Positions 22,243 through 28,988 of a DNA stretch of 38,046 nucleotides are shown in pieces. Position 1 is the stretch's first letter. Each line of letters begins with the position of its first letter. The DNA comes from a virus: IMG/VR virus record IMGVR_UViG_3300031787_008681, positions 1 through 38,046 of that record. One strand, 5' to 3'. The notes beneath the pieces were generated by a model. It searched no databases and was not told the DNA's origin. It saw nothing but the letters and a program-made list of their open reading frames with translations. A program made the position numbers and the translations under genes.

Positions 22243-23012
22243 AAATTGGAATTTTTGGATTAGGGTACGTAGGATCGGCAGTAGCACATACACACAGATA
22301 TCAGAATATTATCGCAAGAGATCCTAAATTAGGAGATCAATCAGCAACAATCAGCGATATTAAAACTTGTGATGCTGTATATATTTGTGTGCCAACACCG
22401 ATGATGGAGGATGGACATTGCGATGATTCGTATGTTAAATCTGTTCTTAGGGAGTTAGCAGGATATGAAGGTGTTATAATTTGTAAAAGCACAGTTCCGC
22501 CAGGCGTGTATTTGAGATTACAAGATCAATATCCTAACCTAGTTCATGCTCCTGAATTCCTCACAGCTGCAAACGCAACAGAGGATTATGAAACATCTAT
22601 CTGGGTATTAATAGGCGGAAATTCTAAATTTTGTGAAAAAGCAAAACATATAATTTCGTCAAGCACTGTTCAAGCTAAACACTATCACTTCACTGACATA
22701 GCATCTGCTAGTCTTTTCAAATATATGGCAAATTCATTTATGGCCACTAAGGTGACATTTATGAATGATCTATTTCACTTAGCAAAAGCTGTAGGAGTAG
22801 AGTGGAATGAACTAAAAGAAATAGCTAAAAATGATCCTAGATTAGGAACCAGCCATTGGGATGTTCCAGGTCCTGATGGACAGTTTGGGTATGGCGGTGC
22901 TTGTTTTCCTAAAGACGTTGCTGCTATTGTTGAACATGGTCTTGATATAGGTACACCGCAAAAATTATTAGAATCTGTTAAAGAAATTAACAAATTACAT
23001 AGAAACTTATAA
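22239..23012 (+). CDS. UDP-glucose/GDP-mannose dehydrogenase-like protein, short form
   Basis: This 257-residue protein starts with the Rossmann motif MKIGIFGLGYVGSAVA (GxGxxG at 7-12). It continues with VYICVPTPM, ICKSTVPPG, APEFLTAANATED, the helix FKYMANSFMATKVTFMND and GYGGACFPKD with the catalytic Cys222. Full-length family members have about 390-450 residues; here the C-terminal nucleotide-sugar-binding domain is missing. It may oxidise a smaller sugar substrate, work with a partner or be impaired. Coupled by ATGA to the cupin gene, and its stop overlaps the convergent gene by six bases. Confidence 0.75.
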   Translation: MKIGIFGLGYVGSAVAHTHRYQNIIARDPKLGDQSATISDIKTCDAVYICVPTPMMEDGHCDDSYVKSVLRELAGYEGVIICKSTVPPGVYLRLQDQYPNLVHAPEFLTAANATEDYETSIWVLIGGNSKFCEKAKHIISSSTVQAKHYHFTDIASASLFKYMANSFMATKVTFMNDLFHLAKAVGVEWNELKEIAKNDPRLGTSHWDVPGPDGQFGYGGACFPKDVAAIVEHGLDIGTPQKLLESVKEINKLHRNL

Positions 23013-23522
23013 TTTTTGTCCTACAAAAACGTGATCGTTCCATTTAGTTGAATCTTTTTCTGTAGATTCTCTATCTACCCAATTAGCAATAATTTTTAAT
23101 TCGCATTCTTCTGCGATTGCCTTAAACGCATCGTCCATAAATCTCCAACAATCTCTTACGTCATGTCTTGGACCGGCACTAGGAGCAATAATTATAATAA
23201 ATCCATTAAATTTTACTACTCGTTTTATTTCAGTTACAAGACGAAATGGATTTTTTACATGCTCTAATGTTTGCCCGCTTACAATAATATCATAATAATT
23301 GTCTTCTGAAGGTATGGTATATTCAGATGGCATAATATGAGTTACATCTTCGCCTGCTACAATATCTGCTATATGATATTCATTAGAGTGATCTATTAAC
23401 AAGGATTTATAAGATCTATCTCCTTTTAATCCTCTTCCGCCAATGTCTAACACAGATAAATTTTTTTTAAGTTCTATTAAAGATAGAGCTTTTTTCATAT
23501 TTTGAATAGATGAACTATGCAT
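23007..23522 (-). CDS. SAM-dependent methyltransferase (type 11-like)
   Basis: A 171-residue class I methyltransferase. LSVLDIGGRGLKGDRSYKSL is motif I, EYHIADIVAGEDV fits motif II, and YDIIVSGQTLEHVKNPFRLVTEIKRV with FIIIIAPSAG are the later motifs. DCWRFMDDAFKAIAEE is typical of sugar or small-molecule methyltransferases in glycan clusters. The substrate is unknown. It overlaps the upstream methyltransferase-like gene by eight bases in a different frame. No ribosome-binding site separate from the upstream gene is visible, so coupling is likely. Confidence 0.7.
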   Translation of the reverse strand: MHSSSIQNMKKALSLIELKKNLSVLDIGGRGLKGDRSYKSLLIDHSNEYHIADIVAGEDVTHIMPSEYTIPSEDNYYDIIVSGQTLEHVKNPFRLVTEIKRVVKFNGFIIIIAPSAGPRHDVRDCWRFMDDAFKAIAEECELKIIANWVDRESTEKDSTKWNDHVFVGQKL

Positions 23523-24111
23523 ATTTTTTTATAAAATCTGTATAACTAATCAACGGCAAGTTAAACACATTATCCTTATAAAACTTCCAAGAATTTTCTA
23601 TGTTAAGTTTCTTAGGCTCCTGTGGCTGTTTGAATACTACTCCGCAGCCTTCGTCTATTAACACCAATTGAAAAGTTACTTCTGTTCTAGCTGATAAATT
23701 AAAGGCTAGTTTCCAAACATCACCTAACCATGTTTTTGGAAGAGGTGTTGGGATAGGAACTACCGATTCTTCTTCTTTTCTAGGTAGCATATCGTGTATT
23801 ATAATAACCCCGTTAGGGTTTAAAAATTTTAAAGAATTATCAACGTCTTTTAACACCTGTTCATAATAATGTAATCCGTCAACAAAAATTACATCAAACA
23901 ATTCAGTATTCTGAGAAAAAAATTCATCGCTGGTCATTCTACGGTTGCCGCCTCTAAAAGGATCAACACCTATTTTATAATCGCAAATCACGTTATTAAA
24001 AATTTTATCTCTATCGCAACCAATTTCTAAATATTTGTTGGCATTAGTTTTTTTAATCATTAGATTGATTAGCTCTAATCTTGATTCTTGTGTAAATGGA
24101 ATATTAATCAT
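23515..24111 (-). CDS. Class I methyltransferase (Methyltransf_24-like)
   Basis: The 198-residue product has NKYLEIGCDRD (motif I), IGVDPFRGG (motif II), and FDVIFVDGLHYYEQVLKDVDNSLKFL with GVIIIHDMLPRKEE, the signature of the Methyltransf_24 group found in many surface-polysaccharide loci. The expected reaction is O-methylation using SAM; target unknown. The start overlaps the stop of the epimerase gene (ATGA), so epimerase and two methyltransferases are made together from the promoter at 25031-25038. Confidence 0.7.
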   Translation of the reverse strand: MINIPFTQESRLELINLMIKKTNANKYLEIGCDRDKIFNNVICDYKIGVDPFRGGNRRMTSDEFFSQNTELFDVIFVDGLHYYEQVLKDVDNSLKFLNPNGVIIIHDMLPRKEEESVVPIPTPLPKTWLGDVWKLAFNLSARTEVTFQLVLIDEGCGVVFKQPQEPKKLNIENSWKFYKDNVFNLPLISYTDFIKKYA

Positions 24112-25004
24112 AGATTTTCTTTAACATAATCCTCTAATGTTTTAGAAGGTTGCCAGTCAAACACAGTTTTAAGTTTTGTATTGTCTGCTAACGTAATATA
24201 TGCTTCGCCCATTCGAGGAGCAATCATTTTTGTATTGTTAGATATCATTTCCGCTAATTCTAAAACAGAATGATTAGTACCAGTACCAACATTAAAAACT
24301 TCTCCGTAATGATTATGATCCTCTTTGCTCATGGCTAAGATATTTGCTTCAACAACATCATCTACGTGAGTAAAATCTCTACGTTGTGTGCCGTCGGGAA
24401 CAATAGTTAATGCTTCATTGGCTTTAAACTGTCTAAGAAATAACCCAACTACAGGAGCATATGGACCTCTTAGGGGTTCTCTTTCGCCGTAGACATTGAA
24501 GTATCTAAAAATTACTGTTTTAAGTCCGAATAATCGAGTGTACATAGTACAGAGCTTTTCACCAGAAACCTTAGATACTGAATATGGATTAAGGCAGTCG
24601 TCTGGCATGTCTTCTCGCAATGGAGGTTCATTTTTTAAACCGTAGCCCGATGATGTAGAACTATACATTACTTTATTAACACCTGCTTCTCTAGCACATT
24701 GTAGCACAGTGCCTGTTCCTAGTGTATTTGTTTTAATAGCACCTAGGGGATTTAAAATAGTAGGTTGAATCCTTGATTCGGCCGCACAGTGAAATACATA
24801 ATCAACACCATCATATAACTTTCTAGTGTTTTCGTAATCTACAATATCAAGTTTATGATAAGTTGCTTTATCATTATAATAGAAGTTGTCATGTACTTGC
24901 GATGTTTCGTTATCTATTACAACAACATCATGTCCTAAATTTATTAACTTATCTACAATATGAGAACCAATAAACCCTGCTCCGCCCGTCACTAATGATT
25001 TCAT
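24108..25004 (-). CDS. NAD-dependent nucleotide-sugar epimerase/dehydratase
   Basis: A 298-residue extended short-chain dehydrogenase. The N-terminus MKSLVTGGAGFIGSHI is the NAD-binding GxxGxxG. YSSTSSGYG supplies the Ser/Thr. Y141SVSK145 is the catalytic YxxxK. RYFNVYGERE and RRDFTHVDDVV are typical of UDP-sugar 4-epimerases such as GalE/WbpP. Full-length for the family. It probably makes a UDP-sugar for the glycosyltransferases around it. A late box lies 26 bases upstream, and AAAGGA serves as Shine-Dalgarno site. Confidence 0.85.
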   Translation of the reverse strand: MKSLVTGGAGFIGSHIVDKLINLGHDVVVIDNETSQVHDNFYYNDKATYHKLDIVDYENTRKLYDGVDYVFHCAAESRIQPTILNPLGAIKTNTLGTGTVLQCAREAGVNKVMYSSTSSGYGLKNEPPLREDMPDDCLNPYSVSKVSGEKLCTMYTRLFGLKTVIFRYFNVYGEREPLRGPYAPVVGLFLRQFKANEALTIVPDGTQRRDFTHVDDVVEANILAMSKEDHNHYGEVFNVGTGTNHSVLELAEMISNNTKMIAPRMGEAYITLADNTKLKTVFDWQPSKTLEDYVKENL

Positions 25005-25030
25005 TCAAAAATCCTTTAAAATTAACTGAG

Positions 25031-25038
25031 TATTTATC
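25031..25038 (-). promoter_or_regulatory. Late-type promoter GATAAATA for the epimerase operon
   Basis: The minus strand reads GATAAATA 26 bases before the ATG at 25004; the leader contains AAAGGA. It faces a plus-strand gene whose own box-like GATAAGTA (25043-25050) lies 20 bases before ATG 25071. Confidence 0.5.
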
Positions 25039-25070
25039 TAGTGATAAGTATAGTTTTAAAGTTTAAACTT

Positions 25071-25703
25071 ATGAAGAAAATTATATTTCAAATTAACGTT
25101 CCTAATCACATTCAAACTAACAAAGTCACAGCATATACTTTTATGTCAGATATGTATGATATCAGCGAAAGAAATGCTAGAAGGTATGCCGAACGCTGCG
25201 GAGCTGAGTATTATAAATTAACCAATGCTAATGATTTTAAACCTGCTGCTGGCAAACACCTTGATTACCAAAAATTAAAAGCCTATGATTTTGTAGGCTA
25301 CGATTCTGTAATTTATTTTGATTCGGATTATATTATTAAAGACAATGCTCCTGATTTATTCCAGCTATGCGGAAATAAATTTTCAGCAGTTATGGATCCT
25401 GGTAAATCAGTTCCTGAGCTAGCCGCTAATTTAGGAATACCCAGAGAAAGATATTTTAACGCAGGATTTATGTATCTAACTAAAGAAGTATTAGATAAGA
25501 CTAGAAAATTCCTACCTGAGTATTTAGAAAAAGAATACGAATTTCAAGGGCAGGGAATTTTAAATAGATTATTCTATGACAAAGGAATAGATTTTTACAG
25601 ATTAGATTCTTACGAATGGAATCCTGTAAAGAAAACATTTGGTCGTTATGCCGACCATTACTCTGGTTTTAAGAAAAAGAAATGGGGTGAAGTAACTTAT
25701 TAA
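25071..25703 (+). CDS. Glycosyltransferase family 8-like protein (small)
   Basis: The ATG at 25071 (MKKIIFQINVPN) is preferred over an upstream GTG at 25041. The 210-residue product has AERCGAEYYKL, VIYFDSDYIIKDNAPDLFQL with the D-x-D motif (DSD), RYFNAGFMYLTKEVL and GQGILNRLFYDKG, the order seen in family 8 and related GT-A proteins. It should transfer a hexose from a nucleotide sugar. Its stop overlaps that of uvsY by four bases, marking the right border of the glycan island. No strong Shine-Dalgarno site. Confidence 0.7.
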   Translation: MKKIIFQINVPNHIQTNKVTAYTFMSDMYDISERNARRYAERCGAEYYKLTNANDFKPAAGKHLDYQKLKAYDFVGYDSVIYFDSDYIIKDNAPDLFQLCGNKFSAVMDPGKSVPELAANLGIPRERYFNAGFMYLTKEVLDKTRKFLPEYLEKEYEFQGQGILNRLFYDKGIDFYRLDSYEWNPVKKTFGRYADHYSGFKKKKWGEVTY

Positions 25704-26155
25704 AGTGTAGCGTCTTCCATGCCTGCTACACGTAATTTAACTATATTAGTTAATTGCCATTGTTTCTGATCCAACGACTTAATAATACCTAGCCATTTGT
25801 TGCGTAATAGAGCAAACTCGTTGATAATTTTTTCAAAGTCTACAACATCAGCTTCGCCATCTACAAACTTTTCGCAATCTCTAGAACTTAGACTACGCTG
25901 ATAGTTTTCAAGATACTTACGGAAGTGCTGACTTTTAAGCCTTCTTAATTCAATATTAAGGTATTCAAGAATCGCTTCAATCTCTTGAAGTTGATTAAAG
26001 CGATTCTCAACTATACCTGGCATATTAGCTGATACCTTTTCAATGTTACCAAAAATTTTACATTCAAGTTTTGCAGCCTGTAGCTCATTTTCGTAGTACT
26101 GAGCTGCGTCAGGAATATAAGAAATATCTTTACTAACTTTGTCGTACCAACTCAC
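25700..26155 (-). CDS. uvsY: UvsY recombination mediator
   Basis: In T4, UvsY loads UvsX recombinase on gp32-coated single-stranded DNA. The 151-residue product (T4 UvsY 137) has the same helical, charged make-up: MSWYDKVSKDISYIPDAAQYYENELQ, an interrupted helix ILEYLNIELRRLKSQHFRKYLENYQRSLSSRD, and IINEFALLRNKWLGIIKSLDQKQWQLTNIVKLR at the C-terminus. The short gene is diverged, so gene order (uvsX, small gene, uvsY) is part of the evidence. ATGA overlap with the small gene upstream; convergent with a glycosyltransferase. Confidence 0.85.
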   Translation of the reverse strand: MSWYDKVSKDISYIPDAAQYYENELQAAKLECKIFGNIEKVSANMPGIVENRFNQLQEIEAILEYLNIELRRLKSQHFRKYLENYQRSLSSRDCEKFVDGEADVVDFEKIINEFALLRNKWLGIIKSLDQKQWQLTNIVKLRVAGMEDATL

Positions 26156-26391
26156 TCATCGTCCTCGTTACTTTCATATTCCTCGTACTCTGCTTCATCT
26201 TCAGAATCTAAAGAATATTCAATGGCTTCATCTAGATGGGGATCAATACCTAACATACTGCTCAGTACTGATTCCTTGATGCCGTAGTCCAGAAGGACAT
26301 TTACAAAATCAAATGCTACATCCTTTTTCTGTTTCTCTGGGATGTGTTCGCTCATCACGTGCCAAAGGTCGGCAATCATATCTTCTTTCAT
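26152..26391 (-). CDS. Small acidic protein between uvsX and uvsY
   Basis: A 79-residue protein, MKEDMIADLWHVMSEHIPEKQKKDVAFDFVNVLLDYG, with an Asp/Glu-rich C-terminus (DSEDEAEYEEYESNEDDE). Similar proteins in this position occur, as I recall, in marine T4-like phages. The tail could bind a recombination protein the way acidic SSB tails do, but that is inference. Both ends overlap the neighbours by ATGA, so it is made together with UvsX and UvsY. Confidence 0.6.
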   Translation of the reverse strand: MKEDMIADLWHVMSEHIPEKQKKDVAFDFVNVLLDYGIKESVLSSMLGIDPHLDEAIEYSLDSEDEAEYEEYESNEDDE

Positions 26392-27467
26392 TCTACAGTC
26401 TCCGGTTGGGGTTCAACATTAGTAGTTATCTCAGATTCTAATTTTACGGCACCTTTAGAAACTTCGTCCATAATCTTGTCTAAACACCCGCCTTCATTTC
26501 TTTCCCATTCTTTACGATAGAATTTAAGAATCTCGCCATCTGTTGTTACATAACTTAACCTATTGCCGTCTTTTTTCAACAAAGACTTTCCTTCAAACAA
26601 GTCGACTAGTCCACTATATGGATTCATACCTGTTTCGTAAGGAATCTTAACTTGTACTGATTCGAACGGTTTAGCGTAACGTGTTTTCATAATCTTACAG
26701 GCAGCACGAATACCTTTGACTTCTGAAATTTTGTTGCCATCCTCATCCTCTTTGAGTTTGAGTTTTTTCATAGCAACAACAATACTTGATGCGTAGATAA
26801 AGCCCTGACCACCGCTGATCTTGTCGTCTGGATCAAACATATCTTGGCTTGCGTATGTGTGATTAGTAGCAACTAATCCCACGTTCCAGCTACCAAACAT
26901 ATTCACACAGTTACGAACAAGTGCTGTTAGTGCTTTAGGCTTACGGCCCATGTCACCTTTAAGGTCGCCTGCTTCAAACTGATTTACATCAGTAGGAGTT
27001 AGCAACATACCAAGACTATCTAATACGAATAAAACCTTAGGGCGATTTTCTTCTGGCATAGCCTTATACTCTTTCATGAATTCGACAATAGTTTTAGCAA
27101 CATCGTCAATCATAGCCATGTTGAGTTTAAGTAGTTTTTCTTCTGATGTATCTACACCCAAAGCCGTTAACCAAGATTGGTCTAATGCGTTCTCTGAATC
27201 TACTAAAACTACATAGATGCCCTGTTCTTGGGCGTGTTTAATCATATTACCTGAACAGATATATGACTTACCTGCTCCGCTTTCGCCAGCAAATACAGTA
27301 ACCTTACCTAACGGAACACCTTTGTGGAAGTCTCCGCTGATCAAATAATTTAAGGCAAAATTGCCAGTACTAACCCAATCAGTTGGGTCGTTAAAACCTA
27401 TACCAAGACCTTCAATACTCTTGGTGAGGCTTTTTCTAAACTTTGAAATATCAAATGCTTTTGTCAT
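26388..27467 (-). CDS. uvsX: UvsX recombinase (RecA family)
   Basis: Strand-exchange ATPase for recombination-dependent replication and repair. 359 residues (T4 391). Walker A GESGAGKS is at 61-68. VVLVDSENALD carries the catalytic-type Glu near 92. Walker B is KVLFVLDSLGML with D150. DPDDKISGGQGFIYASSIVV fits the RecA L2 and later region. GAGESGAGKS-type cores mark the UvsX/RecA family. GAGGA sits upstream of ATG and the gene follows gp32 closely, so the two are probably expressed together early to mid infection. The C-terminus ends with a hydrophilic tail. Confidence 0.92.
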   Translation of the reverse strand: MTKAFDISKFRKSLTKSIEGLGIGFNDPTDWVSTGNFALNYLISGDFHKGVPLGKVTVFAGESGAGKSYICSGNMIKHAQEQGIYVVLVDSENALDQSWLTALGVDTSEEKLLKLNMAMIDDVAKTIVEFMKEYKAMPEENRPKVLFVLDSLGMLLTPTDVNQFEAGDLKGDMGRKPKALTALVRNCVNMFGSWNVGLVATNHTYASQDMFDPDDKISGGQGFIYASSIVVAMKKLKLKEDEDGNKISEVKGIRAACKIMKTRYAKPFESVQVKIPYETGMNPYSGLVDLFEGKSLLKKDGNRLSYVTTDGEILKFYRKEWERNEGGCLDKIMDEVSKGAVKLESEITTNVEPQPETVE

Positions 27468-27495
27468 TACTTTTTAGTCCTCACAGAAATGGAAT

Positions 27496-27514
27496 GGAGG
27501 GGCATTGCCCCCCC
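27496..27514 (-). terminator. GC-rich hairpin between gp32 and uvsX
   Basis: The minus-strand RNA can form GGGGGGGC-AAU-GCCCCUCC, eight pairs with one G-U. There is no U-run behind it on the minus strand; the T-rich side lies on the plus strand, where no gene needs it. It may limit readthrough, protect the gp32 message or affect uvsX translation. Confidence 0.45.
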
Positions 27515-27524
27515 AATTGTTTTA

Positions 27525-28487
27525 TTAGCTTTGGCGTGAACGGATCATCGCTAGGATGTCTTGTGCTCTACTGTTATTAGCACCTGCGGCTGCTGCCGGT
27601 GCTGCCTCTGCTCTAGGAGTCGGAGCGGCTGCTGCCGGCTCGTCATCTTCGCCTGCTGCTACATCGTCTGTGCGACGTGCTACAGGATCACCAGTGGCTT
27701 GACTCATACCTGCTGGTTTGAAGTATTGACCCCAACGATCCATATCATAGGCCTCTCCATCAACTGATGCTTCAAACATTTCTTTGATGATTTTGAGTTC
27801 TACTTCTGTGGGTTTCTTAGGTAGGAAGTCTTTTAAGTTGAAAAGACCTTGTGCTTCAACTGCCACACGCTCTTCATCGCTAAGAGCACGTTCAGTACGG
27901 CTCCACTTAGATGTGCTGTAGTCAGCATAACCACCTTTGCTAGTTTTAGCAATACGGAAATCAACACCATGGCTGAAATCAGTTGGTAGTTCGTTAAGCT
28001 CAGGATCCATCAAAGCACTCTTAATGATCTGATAGATTTGAGGTCCGATAATAAATCTACGGATTGGATTTTCTGGAGTTGTATCTTCTGCGATAGGATT
28101 CTTAACAACGAAGCCTTGGAAAATGTATGAACGCTTTTTCCAATACTTACGACCCATGTCTTCAAGACTCTTGTCTTTGAACCAGCCACGTACTTCTGAA
28201 AGGATCGGACATGTTTCATTCCACATTTCCATACAAGGTACTTGTACTTGTACAGCTTTACTGCCTGTGTCACCTTTAATACCGGCAAACGGCAATTTAA
28301 TCATTGCTCGCTCGATCCAGAAAAAAGTGTTATTAGAGTCGCCGTCGGGTAAGAAACGAATAGTAGCTTCTTTACCTTCTGCCATGTTCCAGTGTGGATA
28401 GATTGCGTTGTCGCCGCCGCTTGTTTTGCCGCCTTGGCCTGCTTGTGCTTCTTGAAGTTTCGCACGGATTTCTGCTAATGTTGCCAT
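27525..28487 (-). CDS. gp32: Single-stranded DNA-binding protein (T4 gp32)
   Basis: Coats single-stranded DNA in replication, recombination and repair. The 320 residues (T4 301) start MATLAEIRAKLQEAQ, a helix like the cooperativity domain. EATIRFLPDGDSNNTFFWIERAMIKLPF and KKRSYIFQGFVV are OB-fold core segments. The T4 zinc ligands are reduced: only C85 and C93 stand in the expected loop. The C-terminus is Ala/Pro-rich with DDVAAGEDDEP and then a basic end RAQDILAMIRSRQS, unlike the purely acidic T4 tail. Strong AAAGGAGG site. A palindrome covers the proposed -10 (see 28529-28569). Confidence 0.9.
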   Translation of the reverse strand: MATLAEIRAKLQEAQAGQGGKTSGGDNAIYPHWNMAEGKEATIRFLPDGDSNNTFFWIERAMIKLPFAGIKGDTGSKAVQVQVPCMEMWNETCPILSEVRGWFKDKSLEDMGRKYWKKRSYIFQGFVVKNPIAEDTTPENPIRRFIIGPQIYQIIKSALMDPELNELPTDFSHGVDFRIAKTSKGGYADYSTSKWSRTERALSDEERVAVEAQGLFNLKDFLPKKPTEVELKIIKEMFEASVDGEAYDMDRWGQYFKPAGMSQATGDPVARRTDDVAAGEDDEPAAAAPTPRAEAAPAAAAGANNSRAQDILAMIRSRQS

Positions 28488-28528
28488 TTTAAATTGCCTC
28501 CTTTAATATGCCTTAAAATGTATGCCTT

Positions 28529-28569
28529 ACGCATATATGTATTATGCGTGATTTATTTAGTAAAAGCAA
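28529..28569 (-). promoter_or_regulatory. Candidate gp32 promoter with palindrome across the -10
   Basis: The minus strand reads TTGCTT (28569-28564), 17 bases, CATAAT (28546-28541). A perfect inverted repeat ACGCATA-7 bases-TATGCGT (28529-28549) covers the -10 and predicted start. TTGCTTTTA also resembles part of a T4 MotA box. An operator or RNA leader element is possible. Confidence 0.45.
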
Positions 28570-28595
28570 GATGTTTACTATATTTTTTTGCCAAA

Positions 28596-28622
28596 AGAAA
28601 AGGTTCTAACAAGAACCCTTTC
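28596..28622 (-). terminator. Terminator after the small secreted-protein gene
   Basis: Minus-strand RNA pairs AGAAAGGGUUC with GAACCUUUUCU (11 pairs, one G-U, six-base loop), running into UUUGG. On the plus strand the same stem has an A-C mismatch, so it favours minus-strand transcripts. It separates the secreted protein from gp32. Confidence 0.6.
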
Positions 28623-28632
28623 TTAAAACCAA

Positions 28633-28827
28633 TCACTTCTTGGCTGCGTCTTTCTTAGCCTCTTCCTTTGCTTTAGCAGGAGCTGCTGGTTTTGCTTCTT
28701 CCTTCTTGGCAGGAGCTGCGGCCGCTGGCTTAGCGTCTGCTGAAGCAGGCTTAGCAGGAGCAGTTGGTGTTTGAGCAAAAGCAGAAACTGCAAAAAGTGA
28801 CGAAAATAAAGTTACTAATGATTTCAT
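28633..28827 (-). CDS. Small secreted Ala/Lys/Pro-rich protein (64 aa)
   Basis: The N-terminus MKSLVTLFSSLFAVSAFAQ is a clear Sec signal peptide with a likely cut after AFA. The remaining 45 residues are only repeats of Ala, Lys, Pro, Glu and a few Asp (AAAPAKKEEAKPAAPAKAKE), a disordered highly charged tail. Such proteins are common in the periplasm of proteobacteria, so the gene may be host-derived. GGAG precedes the ATG, and GCTGA-ATATC-TCAGC forms a hairpin in the leader (28852-28866). Terminators flank it on both sides, so it is its own transcription unit inside the phage block. Function unknown. Confidence 0.6.
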   Translation of the reverse strand: MKSLVTLFSSLFAVSAFAQTPTAPAKPASADAKPAAAAPAKKEEAKPAAPAKAKEEAKKDAAKK

Positions 28828-28908
28828 ATGAAAATCTCCATTTTTTATGTCGCTGAGATATTCAGCAACTGTATATATAACGCTTTAAAATATATAACGG
28901 TAAATGCG

Positions 28909-28943
28909 AAATGGTAAGACTGATAGCAAATGGTAAAACTGAT
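28909..28943. repeat. Two 16-base direct repeats with a 19-base period
   Basis: AAATGGTAAGACTGAT (28909-28924) and AAATGGTAAAACTGAT (28928-28943) differ at one base. The pair lies between the terminator of the virion protein gene and the AT-rich promoter region of the secreted-protein gene, a position suited to a regulator binding site. Confidence 0.6.
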
Positions 28944-28968
28944 CAAAAGAAAGGGCACCGAAGTGCCC
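28943..28968 (-). terminator. UUCG-loop terminator after the 625-aa virion-type gene
   Basis: Minus-strand RNA forms GGGCAC-UUCG-GUGCCC followed by UUUCUUUU. A six-pair stem with a stable UUCG loop and a U-rich tail is a good intrinsic terminator. It ends the gp17/625-residue transcript before the control region. Confidence 0.7.
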
Positions 28969-28988
28969 AATCTCAATCTAAAGTATAA

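Larger units (their letters stand above)
28828..28988. promoter_or_regulatory. Control region of the secreted-protein gene
   Basis: This 161-base stretch holds a hairpin (28852-28866), two AT-rich -10 candidates (TATATA/TATATT near 28871-28895, minus strand), a direct repeat pair (28909-28943) and a terminator for the upstream gene (28953-28968). No clear -35 was found. No gene is seen. Confidence 0.4.
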
